From the NCBI GenBank assembly GCA_003162635.1, contig PMNE01000067.1, positions 50,517-92,934 of the forward strand: a DNA stretch of 42,418 nucleotides, in the 5' to 3' direction. This DNA comes from Ignavibacteriota bacterium (GTDB lineage Bacteria; Bacteroidota; Ignavibacteria; UBA10030; UBA6906). The notes below the pieces were generated by a model that searched no databases, was not told where the DNA came from, and was given only the letters and a program-made list of their open reading frames with translations. The position numbers were made by a program, and so were the translations under genes. Positions 1 through 8,714 of the stretch are shown piece by piece (positions within the stretch are counted from its first letter, which is position 1; each line of letters opens with the position of its first letter).

Positions 1-207
1 CGGAAGGACCTGCTTGTCAGAGCCCACGAAGCCGCACGCCGGTCCTCTTTCCTCGGGACCGACGAGGCCTCGCTGATTGAACGGCTCGGGATTGGCGTGC
101 GTATTGTGGAAGGGAGCGAGCGGAACGTGAAGATTACCACCCCCGGCGACCGGCGTCTTGCCGAATTCTTGCTGAAATCGACAAAAAGGAGGCGCCCGGC
201 GAGGTGA
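1..207 (+). CDS. ispD: 2-C-methyl-D-erythritol 4-phosphate cytidylyltransferase, C-terminal end (partial)
   Basis: The window opens inside this gene; only the last 68 codons are present, read in frame 1 to a TGA at 205-207. The visible part has the C-terminal signature of IspD: a [11 protein letters not shown] segment, then [18 protein letters not shown], where the family binds and orients the methylerythritol phosphate substrate. IspD transfers CMP to methylerythritol phosphate in the cytoplasmic non-mevalonate isoprenoid pathway. The tail ends in a basic KRRRPAR stretch. The N-terminal nucleotide-binding half lies outside the window, so the identification rests on the C-terminal motif alone. 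A predicted promoter for plsY starts just after the stop, so this gene probably ends its own transcription unit or reads into plsY. Confidence 0.8.
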   Translation, partial: RKDLLVRAHEAARRSSFLGTDEASLIERLGIGVRIVEGSERNVKITTPGDRRLAEFLLKSTKRRRPAR

Positions 208-211
208 TTCC

Positions 212-240
212 TTGCAAGTGAGGCTCGGGAAAGGTATATT
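212..240 (+). promoter_or_regulatory. sigma70-like promoter for plsY-gpsA
   Basis: TTGCAA at 212-217 and TATATT at 235-240 are separated by exactly 17 bases. Predicted transcription start is near 247, giving a leader of about 100 nt before plsY. The same TTGCAA/17/TATATT arrangement occurs upstream of the GT9 gene at 18339. Confidence 0.6.
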
Positions 241-345
241 ACGCTGTCGTTCTCGAAACCACCCGCCGATTGATTGCTGCATCGGAGAAAAGAGTTCGTC
301 CGGCGGGGAGGCGGGAAAAAGGGAAATGAGAGGAAACGGGTCAGC

Positions 346-1038
346 ATGCTGTCGATAGGGCTTATCGTAGTTCTGAGCTACCTGATCGGGTCTTTCCCGA
401 CCTCGATCATTGTTGCGAGGAAGGCGCGAGGCATCGATATCCGCCAGTATGGGAGCGGCAACGCCGGCGGCACAAACGTCTTGCGCGTTTTGGGCTGGAA
501 GGCGGGCGTCTTTGTCATCCTTATGGATATGGCGAAGGGGCTGATAGCGACCATGGTTCTTGCCCGCCTGATGTACGGCCCGATCCCCTTCGAGAACAGA
601 ACGCCGTTCGACGATTTCACCGTCGTGCAGATCATCGCCGGTTGTGCGGCAATTCTCGGGCATGTCTGGACCCTCTTTGCCGGTTTCAAAGGGGGGAAGG
701 GTATCGCGACCGCCGGCGGCATGCTTCTCGGCATTGCCCCCATTGAAGTGGCTGTTGCCTTCGGTGTGTTCCTTATCGTGTTCGTCCTTTCCCAGTACGT
801 CTCGCTCGGATCACTCAGCGCAGCGGTGGCTTTTCCTCTCACGATGTTCTTCCGTGAGAACGTCTTCATGGTCGAGATTGAAGGGTATCATACGCTGATC
901 TTCTTCAGTATCGGCATCTCACTGCTGATTGTGTTCACCCACCGCGCCAATATCAAGCGGTTGATCGCCGGGACGGAAAACAGGATGTCTGCAGCCCGCC
1001 TTCTGGGACGAAAAGGGAATACCGCGCGGGCAGTCTGA
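346..1038 (+). CDS. plsY: glycerol-3-phosphate acyltransferase PlsY
   Basis: PlsY is an inner-membrane enzyme that moves the acyl group from acyl-phosphate to glycerol 3-phosphate, the first step of phospholipid synthesis. The 230-residue product has the family's usual length. It begins with a membrane segment and shows the three conserved loops: GSGNAGGTNVLRVLG near residue 37 (active-site loop), FKGGKGIAT near residue 112, and a third loop with FTHRANIKRL near the end. I chose the ATG at 346, preceded by AGAGGAAAC, over a TTG at 274, because the extra 24 residues are basic, unlike the family, and would precede the first membrane segment. It is followed 23 bases later by gpsA, which makes the glycerol 3-phosphate it consumes, so the two form a natural pair. 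Confidence 0.95.
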   Translation: MLSIGLIVVLSYLIGSFPTSIIVARKARGIDIRQYGSGNAGGTNVLRVLGWKAGVFVILMDMAKGLIATMVLARLMYGPIPFENRTPFDDFTVVQIIAGCAAILGHVWTLFAGFKGGKGIATAGGMLLGIAPIEVAVAFGVFLIVFVLSQYVSLGSLSAAVAFPLTMFFRENVFMVEIEGYHTLIFFSIGISLLIVFTHRANIKRLIAGTENRMSAARLLGRKGNTARAV

Positions 1039-1061
1039 CACACTCCTCTGTACCTCTCACT

Positions 1062-2060
1062 ATGCGCATCGCTGTCCTCGGTGCGGGAAGCTGGGGAACG
1101 ACCCTCGCTGTCCTGCTGACCGAAAATTCCCATCGTGTATCACTCTGGTCCTTCCGCGAGGAGGACGCCGCGCAAATACGCGCGACGCGCGAGAATCCGG
1201 CGTTCCTTCCGGGGGTGCATGTTCCCGACACTGTTGCGGTCACCAGCGACATCGCGGCCGCCGTCGACGGCGCTGAGATGATCGTCGCGGCAGTCCCATC
1301 GCAGTTCCTTCGCAGCGTCATGCTCCAGATTGCGGATTATCCCTTCGACCGGGCAACAGTGGTCAATGTCGCGAAGGGTGTGGAGAATGGCACACTCCTT
1401 ACCATGTCGGAAATGCTGCATGACGCCCTCCCGGCGCTTCCCCCATCCCATATTGCCACCCTGTCGGGTCCAAGCCATGCCGAGGAGGTGAGCAGGAAGA
1501 TTCCAACGACGGTCGTTGCGGCCTCCCTTGATATGGGGACTGCGAGAAAAGTTCAGCGGGTCTTCATGAACCCGTCGTTCCGCGTCTATGGAAGCAACGA
1601 TATCCGCGGCGTCGAGATCGGCGGTTCGTTGAAGAACGTCATCGCGATTGCCGCGGGGATTATCGACGGGGCCGAACTCGGCGATAACACCAAAGCTGCT
1701 GTGATGACACGCGGCATCGCCGAGATTGCGCGCGTCGGCGTCGCCATGGGTGCCCACGTACGAACCTTCTCAGGTCTGTCGGGAATCGGGGATCTCATGG
1801 TGACCTGCATGAGCCGCCATAGCCGGAATCGGTTTGTCGGCGTCGAAATAGGGAAAGGCCGGAATCTCGATGATATCCTCGGCGATATGGTGATGGTGGC
1901 TGAAGGAGTTGCCACAACCCAATCCGCCTATGAACTCGCGGCGCGTGTGGGTGTCGAGGTCCCCATCATTGCTGAAGTCCACCGGATTCTCTTCGAGGGG
2001 AAGGATCCCCTTGTTGCCTGCCACGACCTGATGACGCGGGACCCCAAAAGGGAGACCTGA
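1062..2060 (+). CDS. gpsA: NAD(P)-dependent glycerol-3-phosphate dehydrogenase
   Basis: Cytoplasmic enzyme that reduces dihydroxyacetone phosphate to sn-glycerol 3-phosphate, supplying the backbone for phospholipids. The 332-residue product starts with the Rossmann motif GAGSWGTTLA (residues 7-16), carries the LSGPSHAEEV segment in the middle, and has the catalytic lysine in GGSLKNV (Lys191). The substrate-binding GLSGIGDLMVTC motif follows. Length is typical. It lies 23 bases after plsY with no separate promoter visible, so co-transcription is likely; the spacer is pyrimidine-rich and lacks an obvious Shine-Dalgarno sequence, so initiation may depend on upstream translation. Transcription should stop at the hairpin at 2138-2180. 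Confidence 0.96.
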   Translation: MRIAVLGAGSWGTTLAVLLTENSHRVSLWSFREEDAAQIRATRENPAFLPGVHVPDTVAVTSDIAAAVDGAEMIVAAVPSQFLRSVMLQIADYPFDRATVVNVAKGVENGTLLTMSEMLHDALPALPPSHIATLSGPSHAEEVSRKIPTTVVAASLDMGTARKVQRVFMNPSFRVYGSNDIRGVEIGGSLKNVIAIAAGIIDGAELGDNTKAAVMTRGIAEIARVGVAMGAHVRTFSGLSGIGDLMVTCMSRHSRNRFVGVEIGKGRNLDDILGDMVMVAEGVATTQSAYELAARVGVEVPIIAEVHRILFEGKDPLVACHDLMTRDPKRET

Positions 2061-2137
2061 CCGGAGCTTCCCTCCTGCATCGTGCCGCGGCCGCCGGCGA
2101 CATTCTGTCGGGCCGGCGCAGCCCGGATATCAAACGA

Positions 2138-2180
2138 AACAACCCCGCCCGGGTGCGCCCGGACGGGGTTGTTGATTTTT
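2138..2180. terminator. bidirectional intrinsic terminator between gpsA and hppA
   Basis: AACAACCCCG (2138-2147) pairs with CGGGGTTGTT (2164-2173), and inner CCGGG/CCCGG pairs extend the stem. A T-run follows on the plus strand and the A-rich bases before the stem give a short T-run on the minus strand. It sits between the convergent gpsA (+) and hppA (-) stops and can serve both. Confidence 0.8.
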
Positions 2181-2197
2181 CCCCGAGGGGGGAATCG

Positions 2198-4369
2198 TCA
2201 GATAAACAGCGGAGCGAGGACCAGGGTGATCGTGCTGAGCAACTTGATCAACACGTGGAGCGACGGTCCCGCAGTGTCCTTGAAAGGATCGCCGACCGTA
2301 TCGCCGACGACGGCCGCTTTATGCGGTTCCGATCTCTTCCCGCCATAGGCACCCGTCTCGATGAATTTCTTGGCGTTATCCCATGCTCCGCCTGCGTTGT
2401 TGAGGAACAGGGCGACCAGGATGCCGACGATCGTCCCGACCATCAGGAGGCCGCCGACAACCTCTGCACCGCTTGCCCCGTACGTTGGCGAGCCCGAGGC
2501 GATGTACACCCACTTGAAGACGAGCCCGACCGCAACCGGAAGTCCGACGACGAGCAGCCCCGGAGCAATCATCTCGCGCAACGCCGACCTCGTCGCAATG
2601 TCGACGCACTGTCCGTAGTCAGGCTTGGAAGTCCCCAGCATGATGCCCGGATTGTTCCGGAATTGATCGCGCACATTATTGATGATGGCGTACGCTGCGC
2701 GGCCGACGGCCCGGATGGCCATCGAAGAGAAGAGGAAGACGAGTACCGCGCCCAGCATCGCGCCGACGAACACCTCGGGCTTGTTCAGATTGATGACGCC
2801 GGTGAACGACGGCATGTAGTTCCTTACTTCATCGATGTACGCGTTGAAGAGGAGGAACGCGGCAAGGGCGGCCGAGCCGACTGCATATCCCTTTGTCAGG
2901 GCTTTCGTGGTATTGCCCACTGCGTCGAGCCGGTCCGTTCTTTCCCTGATTGCGTCGGGTTGCTGGCTCATTTCAATGATCCCGCCCGCATTGTCGGTGA
3001 TTGGACCGAACGTATCCATGGCAAGGACGTAGGCCGCCGTGCCAAGCATACCCATCGTGGCCACCGCCGTCCCAAAGAGTCCCGCATCCTTCAATCCGGA
3101 ATATTCGCCCAGGAAGTAGGCGCCGACAATGGCCGCAGCAATGACCAGTATCGGGTACCCGGTCGATTCCATACCGATGGAAATTCCCGCAATGATGTTC
3201 GTTGCCGGTCCGGTCTGGGAGGCCTCCGCGATGAACTTCACGGGCCGGTACCGGGACTCGGTGTAATACTGCGTGATGACCACAAACGCAATGGCCGTCA
3301 GGATCCCGACGACACCGCAGAGGAAGAAGTTAAAGTAGTATTCTCCGCCCAGCAGCCAACGGGAGGCGATGAAGAACCCGAGCGTCACGAGAGCGGCAGT
3401 CACCACATAGCCGCGGTTCAATGCCTTCATCGGATCTTCCGTGTCCTTGGCTTTCACGGACAGGATTCCGAAGATGGAGGCGATGATGCCGAAGGCACGG
3501 GCGACAAGAGGGAAAAGGAGGATGCTGAGGATCGAAAGACCCTGAGATTCGAACACCTGGCTGTTGGCTCTGTAGAGCCCGGCAGCCAGAATCATGGCGC
3601 CGATATTCTCGGCCGCCGTCGATTCGAACAGGTCCGCGCCGCGGCCGGCGCAATCGCCGACATTGTCACCGACGAGATCCGCGATGACGGCGGGGTTCCG
3701 GGGATCATCTTCCGGGATGCCTGCCTCCACCTTCCCGACGAGATCGGCGCCGACGTCTGCCGCCTTCGTGTAGATCCCTCCGCCGAGCTGGGCAAAGAGC
3801 GCAACGAAACTGGCTCCGAAGCCGTACCCGACGATCAGGAGGGGGATTTTGGCGACGTCCTTGGCGACGCCTGACCACTGCACGATCGCAAAGAGTCCGG
3901 CGACACCCAGGAGACTCATCGCCACAACAAAGAAGCCTGAGACGGCGCCGCCGCGAAGGGCCGGCTGCACTGCGCTGTTGAGGTCCTTCGTCGCCCCTGC
4001 CGCCGTCCGGATGTTGGAACGGATGGCAACCCACATCCCCATGTACCCGGCCGCGATGGAGCAAAGGGCTCCCAGGACGAACGCAATCGTTGTCCAGAGC
4101 GCAAGCTCGGATGGACTGTTGGTCGGGTCATTGGGGTTTGAAGCGCGGACGAAAGCGTACAGGATATAGATAATGGCCGCCAGGGCGAACGCGAGATAGA
4201 GGATGGTCCGGTACTGGCGTTTCAGAAAAGCCTCCGCACCGGCCTTGATGGCGTCGGAGATCTCTCGCATTTTCGGAGTACCGGTATCGCGCTTCATGAC
4301 ATCGCGGACCAGGTACAACGCAAAAAGCAAGCCTATGACGCTAATACCCAGAATGAGGTTCAGTTCCAT
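2198..4369 (-). CDS. hppA: proton-translocating membrane pyrophosphatase, K+-independent type
   Basis: Integral inner-membrane pump that hydrolyses pyrophosphate and moves H+ out of the cytoplasm. The 723-residue protein has the many hydrophobic segments of the family and its catalytic signatures: [42 protein letters not shown], and C-terminal [15 protein letters not shown] and [15 protein letters not shown]. The cation-selectivity motif reads [10 protein letters not shown] with Lys489; in this family a Lys here, with Thr three residues on, marks K+-independent H+ pumps, while K+-dependent forms have Ala. Na+ pumping is therefore unlikely. I chose the ATG at 4369 (MELNL...), preceded by AAAGGAGC, over a longer reading to 4585 whose first 72 residues are polar and non-homologous. 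It converges on gpsA and shares its terminator. Confidence 0.96.
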   Translation of the reverse strand: MELNLILGISVIGLLFALYLVRDVMKRDTGTPKMREISDAIKAGAEAFLKRQYRTILYLAFALAAIIYILYAFVRASNPNDPTNSPSELALWTTIAFVLGALCSIAAGYMGMWVAIRSNIRTAAGATKDLNSAVQPALRGGAVSGFFVVAMSLLGVAGLFAIVQWSGVAKDVAKIPLLIVGYGFGASFVALFAQLGGGIYTKAADVGADLVGKVEAGIPEDDPRNPAVIADLVGDNVGDCAGRGADLFESTAAENIGAMILAAGLYRANSQVFESQGLSILSILLFPLVARAFGIIASIFGILSVKAKDTEDPMKALNRGYVVTAALVTLGFFIASRWLLGGEYYFNFFLCGVVGILTAIAFVVITQYYTESRYRPVKFIAEASQTGPATNIIAGISIGMESTGYPILVIAAAIVGAYFLGEYSGLKDAGLFGTAVATMGMLGTAAYVLAMDTFGPITDNAGGIIEMSQQPDAIRERTDRLDAVGNTTKALTKGYAVGSAALAAFLLFNAYIDEVRNYMPSFTGVINLNKPEVFVGAMLGAVLVFLFSSMAIRAVGRAAYAIINNVRDQFRNNPGIMLGTSKPDYGQCVDIATRSALREMIAPGLLVVGLPVAVGLVFKWVYIASGSPTYGASGAEVVGGLLMVGTIVGILVALFLNNAGGAWDNAKKFIETGAYGGKRSEPHKAAVVGDTVGDPFKDTAGPSLHVLIKLLSTITLVLAPLFI

Positions 4370-4805
4370 AGTCCCTTTACTGCTCCTTTCTGTAAATTGA
4401 GGTTCGGTGGGCACAACCGAATCAACGGACGAATCCTCCCGCATCGAGCGCCGCCTGCATCGGGTATCCGCTGACCTTGTTCCCACATTCTTCCCAGGTG
4501 CTCCTGCAAACCACGGGGCTCCCTCGGCTCTCCCGCCCCGCCGGGCAATGACAGCAAGCGGATGCCGAACCGGGAAACACTGCAATCAAAGAACATCATG
4601 GGAGGTCGCTCATCCTGCCGCCGGAGCCGGGAAACGAACGCCCCTGCACGATGAGGACCGGTGAATGCGTGGAATCAGTCTTTCAGAAGTACAATATACA
4701 AAAATCCTTCCATAGATGCCTTTTTTTTGTTTTCCGCTACGATCCGGCGTCCTTCCGGAAGTCGTTTGCCCGCGCACATTCAGGCCGCACTCGTGTGCTC
4801 CACGT
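4370..4805. other. 436-base gene-free region upstream of hppA
   Basis: No convincing gene in any frame: the open frames here give low-complexity polar products without recognisable motifs. On the minus strand a TATATT box (4693-4698) lies in a short AT-rich patch and could be the -10 of hppA, which would leave a leader of about 300 nt; no good -35 is visible. A run of eight T's at 4721-4728 lies close to it. I found no riboswitch consensus that I could defend. Confidence 0.45.
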
Positions 4806-6278
4806 TCAGCCATGAGACGGCGGATCGGCGGAGGGTTGTCCCTTGTGCCAGAGGAAGTAGACAGGAACGCCGAGAGCGACGATGATCATGCCGGGCCACG
4901 TATACGCCGGCTTCAGGACGAGAAGGATGCAGGCAACCGTGGCCGCGGCCGCGATGTACAGAAGGGGAACGACAGGATATCCGGCCGCCCGCACACTCCG
5001 CTCTGCGTTGGGAAGCCTGCGTCGGAGGAGGAAGATCCCCGCAACCGTCAGCACATAGAACAGAAGAACCGCGAAAACAACGTAATCGAGAAGATCGCTG
5101 TACGTGCCGGAAACGCAGAGGAAACATGCCCATCCCGCCTGCAGGGCGAGGGCCACGCCCGGGACCGAGCGCTTCGTGAGGACTCCCACCTTCCTGAAGA
5201 GGAGGCCATCCTGCGCCATGGCATAGTACACGCGGGCGCCCGAGAGGATCAGCCCGTTGTTGCAGCCGAATGTGGAGATCATGATCAGGACTGCCATGAT
5301 CGTCACGCCGACCGGACCCAGGACGACGCTCATGGCCGCAGTCGCAACCCGATCGTCCGCAGTGAACTGGATGCCCCGGCCGGCAACGTCTCCCGCGTGT
5401 GGATCGCCCTGCAGGGGGAGGACGGCGAGATAGGAGACATTGGACAGGAAGTAGAGCAGCACAACGGCCCCTGTTCCAATGGCGAGACTCAGCGGGATCG
5501 TCCGCTTCGGGTTCACGGTCTCCCCGGCGGTGAAGGTGACGTTATTCCATGCGTCGCTGGAGAATAGTGATCCCACCATGGCAACGCCGAGCGCTCCTAC
5601 GAGAGCAAGCCCGGTAAGGGGCTCGCGAACGAGGCCAGTGTTCGTGACATGAGTGGATGCCGCGTCCCAGAACCCCTTCAGGTTTGTCACGAATGCCTCC
5701 AGCGAGAGTCCGGCCGCGATGCCGAGAACGATCAGCGCGAGAAGCGACAGCCATTTTGCCGTCGTGAAGACATTCTGGATGATCTTGCCGCTGACGATCC
5801 CCCGCATATTGACACCCGTCAGGATGAGAATGCTCATCATCGCGACCAGCCGCTGCGCCGTGAGGGTCACGAACCCCGCGCGGCAAAGGACGGTCGATTC
5901 GCCGAGTACCGGGAGGAGAACGGCAGTGAACTTTGCGAAGGCAACCGCAACCGCGGCGATCGTCCCCGTCTGGATGACAAGGAAGAGCGTCCAACCGTAC
6001 AAGAATCCGACGAGAGGATTCCATGCTTCGCGGAGGTACACATACTGTCCGCCAGCCCGCGGCATCATCGCGGCGAGCTCTCCATAGGACAGTGCTACCG
6101 CCACGGTCATCAGCCCGCTCAGAAGCCACACAACGAGAAGCCAGCCGGCAGAGCCGACTGTCCTTGCGATATCGGCGCTGACGATGAAGATGCCCGAGCC
6201 GATCATGGAACCAACGACGAGCATCGTGGCATCGTAGAGGCCGAGGGCGCGCCTGAATGCAGCGGGGGGGGAGGGCAT
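4806..6278 (-). CDS. APC-family amino acid permease
   Basis: Inner-membrane secondary transporter of the amino acid-polyamine-organocation superfamily, probably moving an amino acid with H+ or by exchange. The 490-residue protein has about 12 membrane segments. Its first helix has the broken-helix substrate motif GSMIGSGIF, followed by the conserved SYGELAAMMPRAGGQYVYLR loop. The profile is closer to the LAT/exchanger-like branch than the cationic CAT branch of its neighbour, but substrate cannot be read from sequence. The ATG at 6278 (MPSPPAAFRRALGLYDATML) is preferred; a longer reading to 6470 would overlap the neighbouring permease by about 100 bases with a non-homologous polar leader. A GC-rich hairpin separates the two permease genes. 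Nothing here shows whether the pair is functionally linked. Confidence 0.88.
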   Translation of the reverse strand: MPSPPAAFRRALGLYDATMLVVGSMIGSGIFIVSADIARTVGSAGWLLVVWLLSGLMTVAVALSYGELAAMMPRAGGQYVYLREAWNPLVGFLYGWTLFLVIQTGTIAAVAVAFAKFTAVLLPVLGESTVLCRAGFVTLTAQRLVAMMSILILTGVNMRGIVSGKIIQNVFTTAKWLSLLALIVLGIAAGLSLEAFVTNLKGFWDAASTHVTNTGLVREPLTGLALVGALGVAMVGSLFSSDAWNNVTFTAGETVNPKRTIPLSLAIGTGAVVLLYFLSNVSYLAVLPLQGDPHAGDVAGRGIQFTADDRVATAAMSVVLGPVGVTIMAVLIMISTFGCNNGLILSGARVYYAMAQDGLLFRKVGVLTKRSVPGVALALQAGWACFLCVSGTYSDLLDYVVFAVLLFYVLTVAGIFLLRRRLPNAERSVRAAGYPVVPLLYIAAAATVACILLVLKPAYTWPGMIIVALGVPVYFLWHKGQPSADPPSHG

Positions 6279-6323
6279 GATGGGGTCCGTCTTCGGGTCG
6301 TGAAAGTCGTCGTGAGCAATGAT

Positions 6324-6358
6324 CCCCCGCCTGCGGGTTTCACTCCCGCAGGCGGGGG
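6324..6358 (-). terminator. perfect 14-bp hairpin between the two permease genes
   Basis: CCCCCGCCTGCGGG (6324-6337) pairs perfectly with 6345-6358 around a 7-base loop. It lies just after the stop of the upstream permease on the minus strand. No U-run follows, so it may be a weak or attenuating terminator or an mRNA-stability element. Confidence 0.5.
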
Positions 6359-6364
6359 GAACCG

Positions 6365-7870
6365 TCAATGGATTTGTGCCTTCTGGCGCATCCGTGACAG
6401 GACGCTGTGGCGCCGGCCGTAACTGAAGTAAATGACGAACCCGAGAAGAAGCCAGATGATCAGACGCCACCAGTTTTCTTCAGGCAGAGAGAACATGAGG
6501 AGGAGACATGAAAGGATTCCCATGATGGGGACGAAAGGCACAAAAGGCGCGCGGAAAGGGCGCTCGGCCTCGGGATGGGTCCTTCGCATGATCAGGACGG
6601 CGGTGCAGACGATCACGAAAGCCAGGAGCGTTCCGATGTTCGTCAATTCCGCGAGAATGCGGAGGGGGAGGAACGCCGACATCGTGGCGACAAACAGTCC
6701 CGTCAGCATCGTCGCTTTGTAGGGAGTGCGGAACCTCTCATGCACGGCGCCGAAGAATTTGCTGGGGACCAATCCATCGCGCGCCATAGCGAGCAGGATC
6801 CGGGGCTGGCTCAGCATCATCACGAGAAGGACCGAGGTGATGCCGGTAATGGCACCCACATCAATGAGACGCTGCGCCCAGGGAAGCCCTTTCTGTGCGA
6901 AGGCGTCGGAGACGGGGGCATCAATGTTGATCCTGTCGTAGCGGATCATGCCGGTCAGCACTGCCGATACCGCAATGTAGAGCACCGTGCAAATGATCAG
7001 GGAAGTAATGATGGCGATCGGGACGTCCCGTCGCGGCAGGCGCGCCTCTTCGGCGTGCGTCGATACGGAATCGAAGCCGATGTAGGCGAAGAAAATCACT
7101 GCCGCACCGGCAAGGACCCCGAGGGGAACATTGCCGATCCCCGTCTGGCCGACGAGCGTGTGGCCGAAGAAACTGATCCCCGTGTATCCAAACGGGGCGA
7201 AGGGATGCCAATTCTGTGGATCGATATAGAAAGACCCGACCACGATGACGAACAGGACGATGGCCAGTTTGACGATGACCATTCCTGTATTGAATCTGGC
7301 GCTCTCCCGGATGCCATAGACCAGTATTGCCGTGATGATCGCCGTGATGGCGATGGCCGCAACGTCAAAATAGGATCCCGTGGCGAAAAAGGACCCTGCT
7401 ACGGGGTTGTAATCAAACGGAGCCGTACTCAGGGATTGAGGTATGTGTATTCCGAAACTGCCGAGGAGGTCCCTGAAATGCGCCGACCAGCCATGGGCGA
7501 CGGTCGATGAGCCGACCGCGTATTCCAGAACAAGGTCCCATCCGATGATCCATGCGAAGAGCTCTCCCATCGTCGCGTAGGCGTACGTATATGCCGAGCC
7601 GGCGACGGGGACCATTGAAGCGAATTCCGCGTAACAGAGGGCGGCGAAGACGCAGGCGATGCCGGCCACGACGAACGAGAGGATGAGACCCGGGCCCGCC
7701 TTGTCGTGTGCTCCCACCCCCGTCAGCACGAAGATGCCCGTTCCGATGATTGCGCCCACGCCAAGACTGGTCAGTGTGACCGGACCGAGGACGCGGCGAA
7801 GGCGGTTCTCCCCTTTCATCTCTTCCAGGAGAAGGCTCAGGGGCTTGCGTTCGAACAAAGGATTGCCCAT
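6365..7870 (-). CDS. APC-family amino acid permease, cationic amino acid transporter (CAT)-like
   Basis: Inner-membrane amino acid transporter of 501 residues with 12 predicted membrane segments. The N-terminus has the CAT-type soluble lead FERKPLSLLLEEM, then GVGAIIGTGIFVLTG in helix 1, AALCYAEFASMVPVAGSAYT in helix 3, and the FFAYIGFDSVSTHAEE segment in helix 6 that is characteristic of CAT-like bacterial permeases (YhdG/YfnA group). The ATG at 7870 has AAGGGA seven bases upstream. It lies 74 bases after dedA on the same strand and may share its promoter; the other permease follows. Substrate is likely a neutral or cationic amino acid, but this is inference from the subfamily. Confidence 0.9.
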   Translation of the reverse strand: MGNPLFERKPLSLLLEEMKGENRLRRVLGPVTLTSLGVGAIIGTGIFVLTGVGAHDKAGPGLILSFVVAGIACVFAALCYAEFASMVPVAGSAYTYAYATMGELFAWIIGWDLVLEYAVGSSTVAHGWSAHFRDLLGSFGIHIPQSLSTAPFDYNPVAGSFFATGSYFDVAAIAITAIITAILVYGIRESARFNTGMVIVKLAIVLFVIVVGSFYIDPQNWHPFAPFGYTGISFFGHTLVGQTGIGNVPLGVLAGAAVIFFAYIGFDSVSTHAEEARLPRRDVPIAIITSLIICTVLYIAVSAVLTGMIRYDRINIDAPVSDAFAQKGLPWAQRLIDVGAITGITSVLLVMMLSQPRILLAMARDGLVPSKFFGAVHERFRTPYKATMLTGLFVATMSAFLPLRILAELTNIGTLLAFVIVCTAVLIMRRTHPEAERPFRAPFVPFVPIMGILSCLLLMFSLPEENWWRLIIWLLLGFVIYFSYGRRHSVLSRMRQKAQIH

Positions 7871-7944
7871 GGAATTCCCTTTTTCGTGAGGAAGCGGCCG
7901 CCAGGCGCGAAACAGATCCGCGCATCAGCCGATGCACAGCCGTG

Positions 7945-8580
7945 CTATGCCTGTGTCTTTCTGTAACGGTGCTGGAGATACTTCACAATCATGGGAAGGA
8001 CGGACAGAAACAGGATGATGGCGATAACGTACTCGATCTTGTTCTCGATGCCTGGAACGCTCTCTCCCAGGAGGTAGCCGAGGAGGATCATGGTCGTGAT
8101 CCATCCCACGCCCCCCGTTGCGTTGTACACGACGAACCGACGGTACTTCATTTCACCGATGCCCGCCACCACGGGGGCAAACGTCCGGGCGAAAGGCATG
8201 AACCGCGCCACGATGATGGTGATGCCGCCGTACTTTTCGTAGAACTCTTTGGTTTTTACCAGGTAGTCGCGGCGGAAGAAACGGGTCTGTGGCCGGTTGT
8301 ACAATGCGTGCCCCGTTTTCAGGCCGATGAAGTAGCCGGTTGCGTCTCCGGTGACGGCAGCGACGCTCAGGACCAGAATCAGTATCCACGGGTCAAGCTC
8401 TCTCGTTGCCGCGGCATATAACCCGGCGGTCACAAGCAGCGAATCGCCGGGGAGGAAAAACCCGATAAGGAGACCAGTTTCCGAAAAGATGACAAGAAAG
8501 AGCCCAATGTAGCCCCCCCAGATGACAATTTCCTTCAGCGTGGGGAGCTGAGGGAGCAGAAGAAGAAAGATGTGTTCCAA
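7945..8580 (-). CDS. DedA/SNARE-associated family inner-membrane protein
   Basis: DedA family (PF09335) membrane protein; members are linked to undecaprenyl phosphate or phospholipid flipping and membrane homeostasis. The 211-residue product shows the hallmarks: ETGLLIGFFLPGDSLL near residue 35, GDATGYFIG, then KYGGITIIVARFMPFARTF with the conserved arginines, and NATGGVGWI. The start is set at a TTG (8580) preceded at close range by AAAGGGGG; an ATG far upstream (8784) would add 68 polar residues not seen in the family and would run past the recG promoter. The gene is divergent from recG and has its own promoter (8630-8658), leaving a leader of about 43 nt. It may lead an operon with the permease at 7870. 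Confidence 0.9.
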   Translation of the reverse strand: MEHIFLLLLPQLPTLKEIVIWGGYIGLFLVIFSETGLLIGFFLPGDSLLVTAGLYAAATRELDPWILILVLSVAAVTGDATGYFIGLKTGHALYNRPQTRFFRRDYLVKTKEFYEKYGGITIIVARFMPFARTFAPVVAGIGEMKYRRFVVYNATGGVGWITTMILLGYLLGESVPGIENKIEYVIAIILFLSVLPMIVKYLQHRYRKTQA

Positions 8581-8629
8581 CCGCCCCCTTTGATTGTCGT
8601 AGAATTGATTTCCTTCCCATGCTCGAAAA

Positions 8630-8658
8630 AAGATATCATATTTGCCGGTCAGGGGCAA
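8630..8658 (-). promoter_or_regulatory. sigma70-like promoter for dedA
   Basis: On the minus strand TTGCCC (8658-8653) and TATCTT (8635-8630) are 17 bases apart. Predicted start near 8623, 43 bases before the TTG start codon of dedA. Confidence 0.5.
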
Positions 8659-8677
8659 CTGGAATCTCTGGAAATCC

Positions 8678-8706
8678 TTGATTCTCCTGCCGCGCCGGCG
8701 TATCTT
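8678..8706 (+). promoter_or_regulatory. sigma70-like promoter for recG, nearly leaderless
   Basis: TTGATT (8678-8683), 17 bases, TATCTT (8701-8706). The predicted transcription start (about 8713) is within a few bases of the recG ATG at 8715, and no Shine-Dalgarno sequence is present. Confidence 0.55.
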
Positions 8707-8714
8707 AGCGTGAC

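Noticed and set aside
2153-3874. Long plus-strand open frame (573 codons) opposite hppA
   Set aside because: Charged, low-complexity product with no motifs; the minus strand encodes a full pyrophosphatase with all signatures.
4370-4585. N-terminal extension of hppA
   Set aside because: Seventy-two polar residues with no family counterpart; ATG 4369 has a ribosome binding site and the correct start.
4400-4700. Riboswitch upstream of hppA
   Set aside because: A segment resembling the end of a c-di-GMP (GEMM) element lacks the rest of the consensus, and no cobalamin, TPP or fluoride pattern was found.
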